The notes under the pieces: generated by a model
The model's input: only the letters and a program-made list of their open reading frames with translations
What the model was told of the DNA's origin: nothing
Database searches by the model: none
Program-made: the position numbers and the translations under genes
Origin: Delta-02 sp964513565
GTDB lineage: Bacteria > Desulfobacterota > Syntrophorhabdia > Syntrophorhabdales > Syntrophorhabdaceae
Length of the DNA: 64,000 bases
Direction of reading: 5' to 3'
Assembly (NCBI GenBank): GCA_964513565.1
Contig: CAZENE010000014.1
Span: 13,569 to 77,568 of the forward strand
Part shown: piece by piece, positions 8,891 to 16,167 of the stretch
Layout: every line of letters begins with the position of its first letter
How positions within the stretch are numbered: the first letter of the stretch is position 1

Positions 8891-8948
8891 AGGTGGGTCA
8901 TTTTTCGGTGATCATTTGCCCTTTGGGTGGGTCAGTTTTAGGTTATCA
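8891..8948. repeat. IS21 right end with two transposase-binding repeats
   Basis: Inverted copies of the left-end repeats: inner aggtgggtcatttttcggtg and outer gggtgggtcagttttaggtt, ending in atca at 8948. These are the likely IstA binding sites at the istA-proximal end. Confidence 0.85.
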
Positions 8949-9023
8949 TAACCAACAAAGAAGCCCTTATTTAGCCCATATATTCGAAACGGGATGCTAT
9001 TAGTAGATAAAAAAGGAGGAGTT

Positions 9024-9161
9024 TTGGATTTAAGATTGATCGATTCGTGGGTAATAAGCGAAAAGATCAGGGAATATGAGGCCAGGGTAAATGGCCTCGA
9101 TTATTTTCCCGACAGTTCGATACAGATCGTGAACGTGAAGATCTTTCCGGAAAAAACGTGA
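9024..9161 (+). CDS. hypothetical 45-residue protein, first gene of the macro-domain operon
   Basis: A TTG start at 9024 follows a near-perfect RBS (aaggagga, 9013-9020). The product is acidic and mostly helical: DLRLIDSWVISEKIREYEA, then RVNGLDYFPDSS, then a short strand IQIVNVKIF. Its stop overlaps the GTG start of the next gene (GTGA at 9158-9161), which argues for real, coupled translation. I know no family. An in-frame ATG at 8994 without an RBS would lengthen it. It may act with the 135-residue product downstream. Confidence 0.5.
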   Translation: MDLRLIDSWVISEKIREYEARVNGLDYFPDSSIQIVNVKIFPEKT

Positions 9162-9565
9162 CTGCAGACGTCGTCATGCAGTTCCAGCCAGGAAGCCCGT
9201 TTGTAAAAAGTCTTGGGCGCGAATACGATGTTGGTTTTTTCCTCGCAAAGTCATCCGTTCTCCCCGGGTGGCTTTACGGTATTGAGAACCTTACGGGGGA
9301 CAGATACGCCCGTGTGTTCTGGAAAGGAAAAGTGGTGGACTGCTTCGCATCTTCACCAAGTGAAGAAGACCGGACCGCACGGGCGAGGGTGCTTGCAGAC
9401 GCGTGCAAAATACTCGAGGAAAAAAGAACCGAGATCAGCATGGAAAACATTGTGAAATTTTATATAGACGAATTTGCTGATAATCGGACGAATGATACGG
9501 TGAGGACGGGGCCGGGGATTAGGAACGCGGAAGAAGCCGGTCCGGTACCGGGAGGAGGCGCATAA
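9158..9565 (+). CDS. hypothetical 135-residue protein, macro-domain operon
   Basis: I do not recognise this protein. The GTG start at 9158 overlaps the stop of the upstream small gene. The N-terminal two thirds look alpha/beta (SLGREYDVGFFLAKSSVLPG, DRYARVFWKGKVVDCF). A helix follows with many Arg/Glu (EEDRTARARVLADACKILEE), and the tail is Gly/Pro-rich. It is not a DarT-type ADP-ribosyltransferase by length or motif. The stop is directly followed by the ATG of the macro-domain gene (taaatg), so the two are translated together. Confidence 0.6.
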   Translation: MTADVVMQFQPGSPFVKSLGREYDVGFFLAKSSVLPGWLYGIENLTGDRYARVFWKGKVVDCFASSPSEEDRTARARVLADACKILEEKRTEISMENIVKFYIDEFADNRTNDTVRTGPGIRNAEEAGPVPGGGA

Positions 9566-10111
9566 ATGCCGGTCGTAGTAGTGCGCGGCGGAGATCTTTT
9601 TAAATCTCAGGCCCAGACCTTGGTTAATGCAGTGAATTGTGTTGGTGTGATGGGGAAGGGGATAGCCCTGGAGTTTAAGAAACGTTTTCCTGCCATGTAC
9701 AGCGACTATGTTGAGCGCTGCAGGTCGGGAAGGATGCAGCCCGGTCGGCCGTACCTTTATATGCCGGAGGAAAGAGCCGCGAAATGGATACTTAATTTCC
9801 CGACAAAACATCACTGGCGCGATCAGTCAAGCTTTATCGACATCATCGCCGGATTGATGTATCTGGAGGATCTGCACAAAATCTGGGGAGTAAAATCGCT
9901 CGCAGTTCCGGCACTGGGTACCGGTCTTGGCGGTCTGGAGTGGAAGGAAGTGGAGGCTATTATGGTGAACCACTTCAAGTATTACGGCATCCCGGTTGAA
10001 ATCTACAAACCATTTGTACAACCGGGCCGTGACATCATAAATTCAAAAAAGTCGGTAAATGGCGGCAAGTCCAGAATAGATCAGATTTCAGAAGGAGGCA
10101 AGGCTATATGA
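9566..10111 (+). CDS. macro-domain protein, DarG-like ADP-ribose binding/hydrolysing domain
   Basis: A 181-residue protein that is almost entirely one macro domain. Matching motifs are GDLFKSQAQTLVNAVNCVGV and MGKGIALEFKKRFP near the start (nucleotide-binding loop 1), ILNFPTKHHWRDQSS in the middle, and LAVPALGTGLGGLEW (loop 2). In DarG antitoxins this type of domain removes ADP-ribose from thymidine in DNA, and the Lys of the NFPTK motif is important; that Lys is kept. The C-terminal DarT-binding domain of full DarG (about 350 residues) is absent and no darT is adjacent. The good RBS is in gggaggaggcg. Its stop overlaps the next start (ATGA). Confidence 0.85.
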   Translation: MPVVVVRGGDLFKSQAQTLVNAVNCVGVMGKGIALEFKKRFPAMYSDYVERCRSGRMQPGRPYLYMPEERAAKWILNFPTKHHWRDQSSFIDIIAGLMYLEDLHKIWGVKSLAVPALGTGLGGLEWKEVEAIMVNHFKYYGIPVEIYKPFVQPGRDIINSKKSVNGGKSRIDQISEGGKAI

Positions 10112-10428
10112 CAAAAGGCAGGCCGGAGGATAAGGTTCTCCTGGTTTCAAATGGCGACACACTGGCTGATCTGCGGACAGAGCCGGTAAAGGGTATCGCG
10201 CGAGATCATTCATGCCCCGCCGGGTACCTGGTCGGTGCGATCGTCAGGCGAAATGACTGGATTGACCAGGAACTGTACGGGGTGTATGGGGAAGCAGTGT
10301 TCGTCGATCCTGCGAAGCGGGATGTGCAGTTCGTAGATGAAGAAAAAGGCCTTCCCTGTACCGTTCTCAAAGCCGGTAATGTTAAGTGTGTGGGCCACGT
10401 ATACGGGAGGAAGATCACATGGGTATAA
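10108..10428 (+). CDS. hypothetical 106-residue protein, macro-domain operon
   Basis: I do not recognise this protein. It overlaps the macro gene by 4 bp (ATGA) and the next gene by 10 bp. Sequence suggests a small beta-rich fold: DKVLLVSNGDTLADLR, AGYLVGAIVRRNDWID, GEAVFVDPAKRDVQFVDEE, then NVKCVGHVYGRKITWV. There is no signal peptide or membrane helix. Loose resemblance to S24-type beta domains is not supported by a Ser/Lys pair, so I do not propose that. Confidence 0.6.
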   Translation: MTKGRPEDKVLLVSNGDTLADLRTEPVKGIARDHSCPAGYLVGAIVRRNDWIDQELYGVYGEAVFVDPAKRDVQFVDEEKGLPCTVLKAGNVKCVGHVYGRKITWV

Positions 10429-10880
10429 AAGGCATGTCGATGTTGTCGAGAGAAGCAAAAGTGCCCCGTGGGGGCCTTACTGTGACCGAGGTGTTGCGCC
10501 AGAAGCTTAATAACATGGGACGCAATGCGATAAACAGGACGGCCGACACGGTGATGAATATCTTTGCCGGGCTCATAACGGGCAAGACGCTCGAAAAAGG
10601 TGTCCAGGCAAGACAGGAACAGAGACAGACGGCTACGGAGAAGGTGAGAAATATCCGTTATGAGCCCGAGTCGATAGGGCTTAACCAGAAAAAGGTCCAG
10701 GTGAACGAGGACAATGGAAAGATTGTAGTGAGCGGGGTCCTTGATGCAGCGTCAAAAAACGTCGTCATGACTGTGGTCCATAAATATTTCGGGAGCAATG
10801 ATATCTTGGATCGGGTCTGGGCTTATCGCCCTGAGCAGGCGCCGGCAGGGCAGGCTCCCGGGAACAGACAGGGATTGTAG
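10419..10880 (+). CDS. hypothetical 153-residue protein with a BON-like segment
   Basis: ATG 10419 is preceded by gggagg (10405-10410) at good spacing. The first half is basic and helical (LTVTEVLRQKLNNMGRNAIN, then a hydrophobic stretch TVMNIFAGLITGK). The second half contains KVQVNEDNGKIVVSGVLDAA, then VVMTVVHKYFGSNDIL, which resembles the alpha/beta pattern of a BON domain. The tail is Pro/Gln/Gly-rich. The role is unknown. It lies only 3 bp upstream of the first XRE regulator, in the same operon. Confidence 0.6.
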   Translation: MGIKGMSMLSREAKVPRGGLTVTEVLRQKLNNMGRNAINRTADTVMNIFAGLITGKTLEKGVQARQEQRQTATEKVRNIRYEPESIGLNQKKVQVNEDNGKIVVSGVLDAASKNVVMTVVHKYFGSNDILDRVWAYRPEQAPAGQAPGNRQGL

Positions 10881-10883
10881 GGC

Positions 10884-11657
10884 ATGAAGACCGATGATCT
10901 GGATATAACCACATTTGGCAAAAGACTCAAACTTCTGAGAAACATTTTCGGGGTTTCTCAAAAGACTCTCGGGGAAGTACTTGGCCTTGAACATTTCTAT
11001 ATTTCGCGCTGGGAATCAGGAAAGCACAAGCCGTGGAAAGGCCGTTTAGATACCGTCACGCGCTATTTTCTAATTTCTGATGGTTGGCTGGACGGGAAGG
11101 GCCGGCGGAACGCTTTTACGGGTACAATCTTGATGCCCTTTATAAATGACTCTAACAGGTTTGCCATGTTAGCGCGACTGCTTATCCTTGATGGTTATTT
11201 ACCGGTAGCCATAGCGGAGAGCGGCCGTAGCCAAAACAGGGTGGTTATCGTTCGGCGCACGGGGCAATATCCTTCCTCGGCTTTTATCCCCACTAATCTC
11301 GATGTGGATACCATACAGAGCCTTTGGGGAAAACCTATCGTTTTAAAGGGCATATCTTCAGTAGAAATAACCAACCTCTTGGCATCGAGTGATAAAGAGA
11401 CAATCCAAAAAATATCCGGCGTGAACGTCACAGAAGACAAGGGCCCTGTCCGGGTTTTCGACCGGGGGTCAAATTATGAAGAACACAATATCAGGGAAGC
11501 CTTCGACCTGTTCATAAGACACCGGATGTCTCCCGATGCCGTCGAAGAGGCCTGCAGACGATACCAGAAACACTTCAATAAATCATTGGATTTGGAAGAT
11601 ATTGATAGTGGCGACGAAAGAGAGGACCCAGCATCCGGGCATGTTCCGGAGATGTGA
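10884..11657 (+). CDS. XRE-type helix-turn-helix regulator, paralogue 1
   Basis: A 257-residue protein with an N-terminal HTH of the XRE type (about 10-60): FGKRLKLLRNIFGVSQKTLG, EVLGLEHFYISRWESGKHKP. The remaining about 190 residues form a domain shared only with the genes at 11688 and 16611 in this window (AFTGTIL near the start, EETIQKISGV-like middle, helical end AVEEACRRYQKHF). It could sense a ligand and repress its own operon. Bases 10986-11040 are identical to 16713-16767. It is last but one in the macro-domain operon. Confidence 0.8.
   Translation: MKTDDLDITTFGKRLKLLRNIFGVSQKTLGEVLGLEHFYISRWESGKHKPWKGRLDTVTRYFLISDGWLDGKGRRNAFTGTILMPFINDSNRFAMLARLLILDGYLPVAIAESGRSQNRVVIVRRTGQYPSSAFIPTNLDVDTIQSLWGKPIVLKGISSVEITNLLASSDKETIQKISGVNVTEDKGPVRVFDRGSNYEEHNIREAFDLFIRHRMSPDAVEEACRRYQKHFNKSLDLEDIDSGDEREDPASGHVPEM
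10986..11040 (+). repeat. 55-bp identical segment shared by two XRE genes (copy 1)
   Basis: This segment, beginning cttgaacatttctatatttc, encodes the recognition-helix part of the HTH (LEHFYISRWESGKHKPWK). It is identical base for base to 16713-16767, while the flanking coding sequence has diverged strongly. Confidence 0.9.
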
Positions 11658-11687
11658 TGCTTTCATGCCAGGTGTGGGCGGCGAGAC

Positions 11688-12394
11688 ATGAAAACTGACA
11701 ATTTCGATACAACTACATTCGGCCAGAGGCTCAGATGCCTGAGGGAAGCATTCGGTGTATCCCAAAAGACACTGGGCGGTGCGTTGGGGCTCGAACATTA
11801 CTATGTTACAAAATGGGAAAAGGTATATACAAACCGTCAAAGCGGATTACTGAGATTATAGCGTCATATTTTCTGGTGTCCGATAGCTGGCTTAAAGGCG
11901 ATAGCCGTCAGAATGCTTTTACGGGCACCGTCCTTACGCCCTGGATAAACGATGGAGACAGGTTTGCGGCCATAAGGGATTTGTTGTCCTCTGATGGTTT
12001 CACACCGGAGGCCGTTTTTTACACGAACACTGAGGACAATAGACTGTTGGCCCTTACGCGCCAAGAGCCTCGTTCTTCGGTGTTTGTGCCCACCAGACTT
12101 GGAATTGACAGCATACAGAATCTCTGCGAACGACCGGCGAACCTGCTCGTCTCAACTGAATTGTCTCAGGCTGAGATGACCGATCTTCGGGCTTTTAGTG
12201 ATAGAGAGACGATCGAAAAGATATCTCATTTAACAGTAACACAAGATTGCGGTTCGATCTTATGTCGGCTCCATGGCGGCCATGTTCCAGGTTATGAGGA
12301 AAAAACTATTAGAGAAGCATTCGACCTGTTCGTAAAGCACGGAATGCCGGATGCGGCGATAGAGGAGGCATATAGGCGATATCGAAACCATTAA
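11688..12394 (+). pseudogene. XRE-type regulator, paralogue 2, with one frameshift
   Basis: ATG 11688 opens MKTDNFDTTTFGQRLRCLRE, clearly homologous to paralogue 1, and continues through the HTH to YYVTKWEK. Near 11815-11830 the frame must change by one base. The downstream frame then reads YKPSKRITEIIASYFLVSD and follows paralogue 1 to the end (EAFDLFVKHGMPDAAIEEAY). Without correction the product stops 17 codons after the lesion. It may be a recent pseudogene or an assembly error. It lies 30 bp after paralogue 1 in the same transcript direction. Confidence 0.75.
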
Positions 12395-12404
12395 CAAATA
12401 TGGA

Positions 12405-12499
12405 ATATCTGTCCTTTTATATCTTCCGTTGACATCTCCGCCATCGCGAACGGCTGCTTTGAGAGCCTCAAAGTCCCCGGTTTTCACAGCGCCATCCAT
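12405..12499 (-). pseudogene. truncated start of an ankyrin-repeat gene
   Basis: From ATG 12499 the minus strand reads MDGAVKTGDFEALKAAVRDG GDVNGRYK (given here in two parts), the signature of an ankyrin repeat N-terminus. Similarity ends about 30 codons in. A GTG at 12529 is a possible alternative start. It is a remnant, perhaps left by recombination, of a gene like the full ankyrin gene at 13157-14218. Confidence 0.55.
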
Positions 12500-12527
12500 G
12501 CGTCTAATGATATTTTGTCTTCCTTTC

Positions 12528-12548
12528 ACGCTATTTGATAAATAGCGT
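12528..12548. promoter_or_regulatory. 21-bp perfect palindrome, likely repressor operator
   Basis: acgctattt and aaatagcgt flank a gat centre. It lies 42 bp upstream of the CI-like repressor start and between the divergent ankyrin fragment and that gene. The position suits an autoregulatory operator. This is inference from symmetry and location. Confidence 0.6.
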
Positions 12549-12589
12549 TGCGATTAAAATCTGTGTTAAGCTTGAGCAACAAAGGAGGG

Positions 12590-13162
12590 ATGGTGGATAA
12601 ACCGCAAAACGAGACAGAACCCATCAAACAAACGAGATTTGTCCAAGGAGTCAAAGATAACTTTGATGAGTCCTGGGAACGCATCAAGAAGGTCACAGGG
12701 TGGAAAAGATATGCTGAACTGGAACGTTTTTTGGGCATTGCGCCCGGGAGCAGTCAGGGTGCAAAAAAACGTAACAATATGCCCCTCGGATGGCTCTGCA
12801 AAGTCGCTGCAGCCCATGCAGTGAGATTGGACTGGATGATAAAAGGCATAGAACCCATGCATTTGGATGATCCGATCTCGCGCCGGATCCCTTCTCCTAC
12901 GGCTCCTTCGTCACCGGTTGAGCCTGATTTTCAAATGACACCGGAAATAAAGCCCGTATATGATGCCCTGGTGGAAGTAATGGATTCGGGCGAGTTGAAC
13001 ACTATAAACGCCTTGACCGAGCTCATTTATGAATTGCGGGATAAAGTGAAGCTACAACAAGACATGGATTCTATCAGAAGAAAGCTCTTCGACAAACCAA
13101 AACCAACAAGGGTCTCCCCGAGTGACGACGAACCCCCGGCGGCATTCCCGGGTTTTTCATAA
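12590..13162 (+). CDS. phage CI-repressor-like DNA-binding protein
   Basis: A protein of about 190 residues. Residues about 15-75 fit the bacteriophage CI repressor HTH family: FDESWERIKKVTGWKRYAEL, ERFLGIAPGSSQGAKKRN, then MPLGWLCKVAAAHAVRLDWM. The middle is Pro-rich, and the C-terminal part is a helical segment (TINALTELIYELRDKVKLQQ) that could dimerise. It has no LexA-type peptidase domain, so RecA cleavage is not expected. ATG 12590 sits right at a strong aaaggaggg; GTG 12593 has better spacing. It ends 6 bp inside the convergent ankyrin gene. A palindrome upstream is a likely target. Confidence 0.75.
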   Translation: MVDKPQNETEPIKQTRFVQGVKDNFDESWERIKKVTGWKRYAELERFLGIAPGSSQGAKKRNNMPLGWLCKVAAAHAVRLDWMIKGIEPMHLDDPISRRIPSPTAPSSPVEPDFQMTPEIKPVYDALVEVMDSGELNTINALTELIYELRDKVKLQQDMDSIRRKLFDKPKPTRVSPSDDEPPAAFPGFS

Positions 13163-14218
13163 CCCCCCGGGTCCTAAATCCATTGTGCAGAACGCTGAAA
13201 ACACCAGATCCGGGGCTTGTTCTCTAAAAAGAGTGATAATCTCATCGGGCGAACCTTTCTGCTCGCACGCCAGTAAAAGATCGAGGCCTGTATAGCCATT
13301 GCTGGTTCTGGCCTTCAGCTTTGCACCGTAGTCGAACAAAAGCCTGGCAATATCGGGAAAGTTCCATCGGCAGGCGTGATGAAGAGGGGTTTCGCTATTG
13401 TTATCTCTCGCGTTCACATTTGCCCCGTGGTTGAGACAGAGCAAAGCAATATCAGAGAATCCTTTCATAGATGCGTAATGAAGAGGGGTGAAGCCATTCG
13501 CCCGGAAACGTGCGTTGACCTCCGCATGACTATCGAGAAGTGCCCTGGCAAGGTCGGTAGAACCTTTCATCGCCGCCAGATGCAGGGGCGTCTGACCGAG
13601 ATTGTTTCGTACATTCGGGTCCGCTCCGGCTGCGAGGTAACGCTGGATGTCGCCAAGCACCCCTAATGTTATTCCCGTCCAGAGGAATGCATCGAGCGTT
13701 TTACGAATTGTAAGGCGGGTACCTTTTTTGACCCTGGGGTCCTGCAGAATAGCACGGCAGAGTTTATCTGAGCCGTTTGAGATAAGATATCCTATCGGTT
13801 CATGGTATCTATGGTCTATTGCGTTGACATCGGCACCACGATCAATAAGAAGACACGCGATCTCAACGCAGGCGCGCTCAACGGTATCGGTGTGCTTTCT
13901 GGTTTTTAGGAACGAGTCAAAGATGATGTGCAGCGCCGTTTGACCAAGATTATTGCGTACATCCGGATCGGCACCGTGATCAAGGAAAAGACGGACGAGG
14001 TCTGCGCATCCTATTGAAACTGCGTTCAGGAAGGCGGTGTTGTTTTTTGCCAGTTCTGTCTGGGTTATCCCGTCTTCCTGACAGACTGCCAGGAATAGAT
14101 GTAGCTGGGAGATCTCGAAATCCGGGTTTATGAGCTTCCGGACCTCCCCGATCATCTTTTCGAATTTCGCCATTGCATCCAACCCAGTCTTGGTCTTGGT
14201 TCCTGTGGATTTCTTCAA
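13157..14218 (-). CDS. ankyrin-repeat protein
   Basis: A 353-residue cytosolic protein (no signal peptide). A basic N-terminus (KKSTGTKTKTGLD) is followed by six to eight ankyrin repeats of about 33 residues. The clearest are NNLGQTPLHLAAMKGSTDLA, NGFTPLHYASMKGFSDIALL and NSETPLHHACRWNFPDIARL, with typical GADPNVR/GANVNAR turns. Ankyrin repeats bind other proteins; the partner is unknown. It is monocistronic and converges on the CI-like gene with a 6-bp overlap. Ankyrin genes are common in mobile and defence-rich regions, but no effector domain is visible here. Confidence 0.85.
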   Translation of the reverse strand: MKKSTGTKTKTGLDAMAKFEKMIGEVRKLINPDFEISQLHLFLAVCQEDGITQTELAKNNTAFLNAVSIGCADLVRLFLDHGADPDVRNNLGQTALHIIFDSFLKTRKHTDTVERACVEIACLLIDRGADVNAIDHRYHEPIGYLISNGSDKLCRAILQDPRVKKGTRLTIRKTLDAFLWTGITLGVLGDIQRYLAAGADPNVRNNLGQTPLHLAAMKGSTDLARALLDSHAEVNARFRANGFTPLHYASMKGFSDIALLCLNHGANVNARDNNSETPLHHACRWNFPDIARLLFDYGAKLKARTSNGYTGLDLLLACEQKGSPDEIITLFREQAPDLVFSAFCTMDLGPGGL

Positions 14219-14320
14219 TGTTTCTCTCCTGCATGTGTTTTATAGTTGTTCGCACAAAAGCCTGCAGGCTTGATCATCTACAAGAATAAATAGCATCCCG
14301 GGGAGATCTGTTCCCGATGA

Positions 14321-15043
14321 TCAGGACGGTCGAGGATAAGCTTCTTCGGATTCATCCTCATCAGTATTTTTCAGGCTTTTAAGAAAGTCGGCCACATACC
14401 GGTCGGTGCCCGTATTACGGGCTATCCGCATCAAACGTTCCAGATCCAGGTCATCGACATCGGTATCGAAAGGCGGCATAGTGAGTTTACTCTTACTGCG
14501 TGGGCTTGCCGCCAGGTAGATCCAGTCGACAAGAGCCTTCTCGGGAGTTGCGCGAGCGTAGAACTTTGCGGTCGGATCAAGGAGGTCGGACCTCACTCCG
14601 GCAGAGCTGTCGAGCATGCGCTCGGGCAAAGCGTGAAGCCTGAATTCCCCGAAGTCTCCCGTGATAGTTCGAACCATCGGAGACACCCTTCTCCCGGCTT
14701 CTGTATGTCGGATCGGAGCGACGAAGGTTATCGCTCTCGGCGGGTTATTTATAATGCCAAAAGCACCCAGGACATACTGAAGCGATACAACCGCGCCAGG
14801 ATACATATACTGGCAGGCTTCGGGCGGAACAACGGGAGGGTGGGCGCGCATATTTGCATAAAGTGAACGATACACTTTAACGAGCTCGCCGGCCTCGGTC
14901 ATCTCGTTTATCCATGAGTGCAGCGTATTGTCGGTTATACTCGGTTTTATGTTCTGGGCAATCTTGAGCAGGACGGACGTGGATACAAAACGCATGGCCC
15001 TTGGCCCATACAGTGCCTTCTCAATCTCACCGCGCCATCTCAT
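14321..15043 (-). CDS. AbiEi-type antitoxin/transcriptional regulator
   Basis: A 240-residue protein resembling the AbiEi antitoxin of type IV toxin-antitoxin systems. An N-terminal winged-helix part (TSVLLKIAQNIKPSITDNTL, then YRSLYANMRAHPP) is followed by the antitoxin domain with AVVSLQYVLGAFGIINNPPR and ATPEKALVDWIYLAAS. In the family AbiEi represses its operon and counteracts the nucleotidyltransferase toxin without a stable complex. It starts inside the toxin gene stop (ATGA overlap), so here the antitoxin is second; in described abiE loci it is usually first. Confidence 0.75.
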   Translation of the reverse strand: MRWRGEIEKALYGPRAMRFVSTSVLLKIAQNIKPSITDNTLHSWINEMTEAGELVKVYRSLYANMRAHPPVVPPEACQYMYPGAVVSLQYVLGAFGIINNPPRAITFVAPIRHTEAGRRVSPMVRTITGDFGEFRLHALPERMLDSSAGVRSDLLDPTAKFYARATPEKALVDWIYLAASPRSKSKLTMPPFDTDVDDLDLERLMRIARNTGTDRYVADFLKSLKNTDEDESEEAYPRPS

Positions 15044-15873
15044 AATATCTGTCCTGGTTGATTATGATCATCATTATTCTCTCCGGGATAAAATCTGGTA
15101 ATAATTGCCTCAATCTTCTCTCCAGTTTTCATAACTATCTCATGGAAGTATTCTTCGGTTATTCTGGAAGCTTCGGCTTTCTCGAGATAGGGTATAACCT
15201 CCTCGCAAAATCTCTCCCAGGTCATCATGTCCAGTTTATTCCATATCCGCTCAACGAGTTCTTCAGCCGACATGTCGTGTCTTTTAATGAAACCGGTCAT
15301 TAATGCCGCATCGGGCTCAACATTCATGACAAAGAGGATATAGAGATCATAAAGGTCTCTTGGCGCATCTCGGTTATCACTTAACAATGCATTCATTTTC
15401 GCTACTATCAATGCTTGGGCATCGTAAGTCTCCAGGGTGACAGGGGGCAGGTTATACTTTGGTGGCGGCACAAAGGTCGTTGTAATAACGTGGTCCTCAT
15501 TCAATAGTCCTCTCCGGGAAACCTCGACAGTCAAGCTAAACGGTTCTCCAGTATCAGCAATGGTTCCATTTATCTTCCATCTGAGGGTTGTATCAGTTTG
15601 TTTGGGTTCGGTAACCCTGGCATTCTGAATATAATTGGTGTAAGCAAGCACCGCTTTACGGATGGCCGCTCGTATTGTCTCTTTTGTATATTCAGGCTCC
15701 TTAAGGGGATTTGCATCGAGATCTATATCTTTGGTATATCGCAGGCTATTTGCGGCAGTGCGCATGGCCATTCCTCCCTTCAGGATCATATCTCTTCGTC
15801 TGGTATGCCAGAATATTTCCGAAAGGATCTTCATCTGAAGCGTTTCACGTATTATAAATATCAGGGAATCCAT
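15040..15873 (-). CDS. AbiEii/AbiGii-family nucleotidyltransferase toxin
   Basis: A 277-residue protein of the AbiEii toxin family, a nucleotidyltransferase that arrests growth, for example after phage infection. Key motifs are ILKGGMAMR (G33, G34) and RYTKDIDLD (D49 and D51 as metal ligands), then a basic/acidic helix DNRDAPRDLYDLYIL typical of motif III, then MTWERF. I chose ATG 15873 because gaggtg lies 5-6 bases upstream; ATG 15885 would add four residues. All catalytic residues seem present. It is upstream of the antitoxin gene, which it overlaps by 4 bp. Confidence 0.8.
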   Translation of the reverse strand: MDSLIFIIRETLQMKILSEIFWHTRRRDMILKGGMAMRTAANSLRYTKDIDLDANPLKEPEYTKETIRAAIRKAVLAYTNYIQNARVTEPKQTDTTLRWKINGTIADTGEPFSLTVEVSRRGLLNEDHVITTTFVPPPKYNLPPVTLETYDAQALIVAKMNALLSDNRDAPRDLYDLYILFVMNVEPDAALMTGFIKRHDMSAEELVERIWNKLDMMTWERFCEEVIPYLEKAEASRITEEYFHEIVMKTGEKIEAIITRFYPGENNDDHNQPGQIL

Positions 15874-15887
15874 TTTGCACCTCATGT

Positions 15888-15927
15888 GTATTGAGTTGGT
15901 ATCAACAAAAGAATACTATCTCAATAC
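15888..15927. promoter_or_regulatory. inverted repeat upstream of the abiE-like pair
   Basis: gtattgag (15888-15895) and ctcaatac (15920-15927) are exact inverted copies 24 bp apart, directly upstream of the toxin start. AbiEi proteins are known to bind paired inverted repeats in their own promoter, so this is a plausible autoregulatory operator. Confidence 0.5.
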
Positions 15928-16167
15928 AGTAATGTCAAGAAAAAGGCTGCTGACCGCCTGTCGCATGGTTTCCGAAAATGCTATTTATCAGTTAAGGGAA
16001 GAGTCTTTGAAACAATGTCAAAAAAGTATAAAAGTGAAAATCCTACGCATAACTTTTGGCTTGTAACTTACGGAAGCTATTGTAGTATATGGTTATGCCT
16101 TGCAGTTGACTTTGCAGTAATCTTGCAGTAATATTTTTATATGAAAAATGCGTGACGGAGGCCAATT

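Larger units (their letters stand above)
6487..8948 (-). mobile_element. complete IS21-family insertion sequence (about 2.46 kb)
   Basis: The element has TG...CA ends (tgacaacc at 6487, ggttatca at 8948) and carries istA and istB on the minus strand with an ATGA overlap. Each end has two copies of a roughly 18-bp transposase-binding repeat (core cctaaaaatgacccacc), typical of IS21. Both proteins are full length with intact motifs, so the element may be active. I see no convincing target-site duplication. It lies about 60 bp upstream of the RHH-like gene and 75 bp upstream of the macro-domain operon. Confidence 0.92.

Noticed and set aside
6478..8956. Target-site duplication of the IS21 element
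   Set aside because: Flanks before 6487 and after 8948 do not share a convincing 4-8 bp direct repeat.
9158..9565. DarT toxin as partner of the macro-domain protein
   Set aside because: The product is too short and lacks the ADP-ribosyltransferase motifs I would expect; left as unknown.
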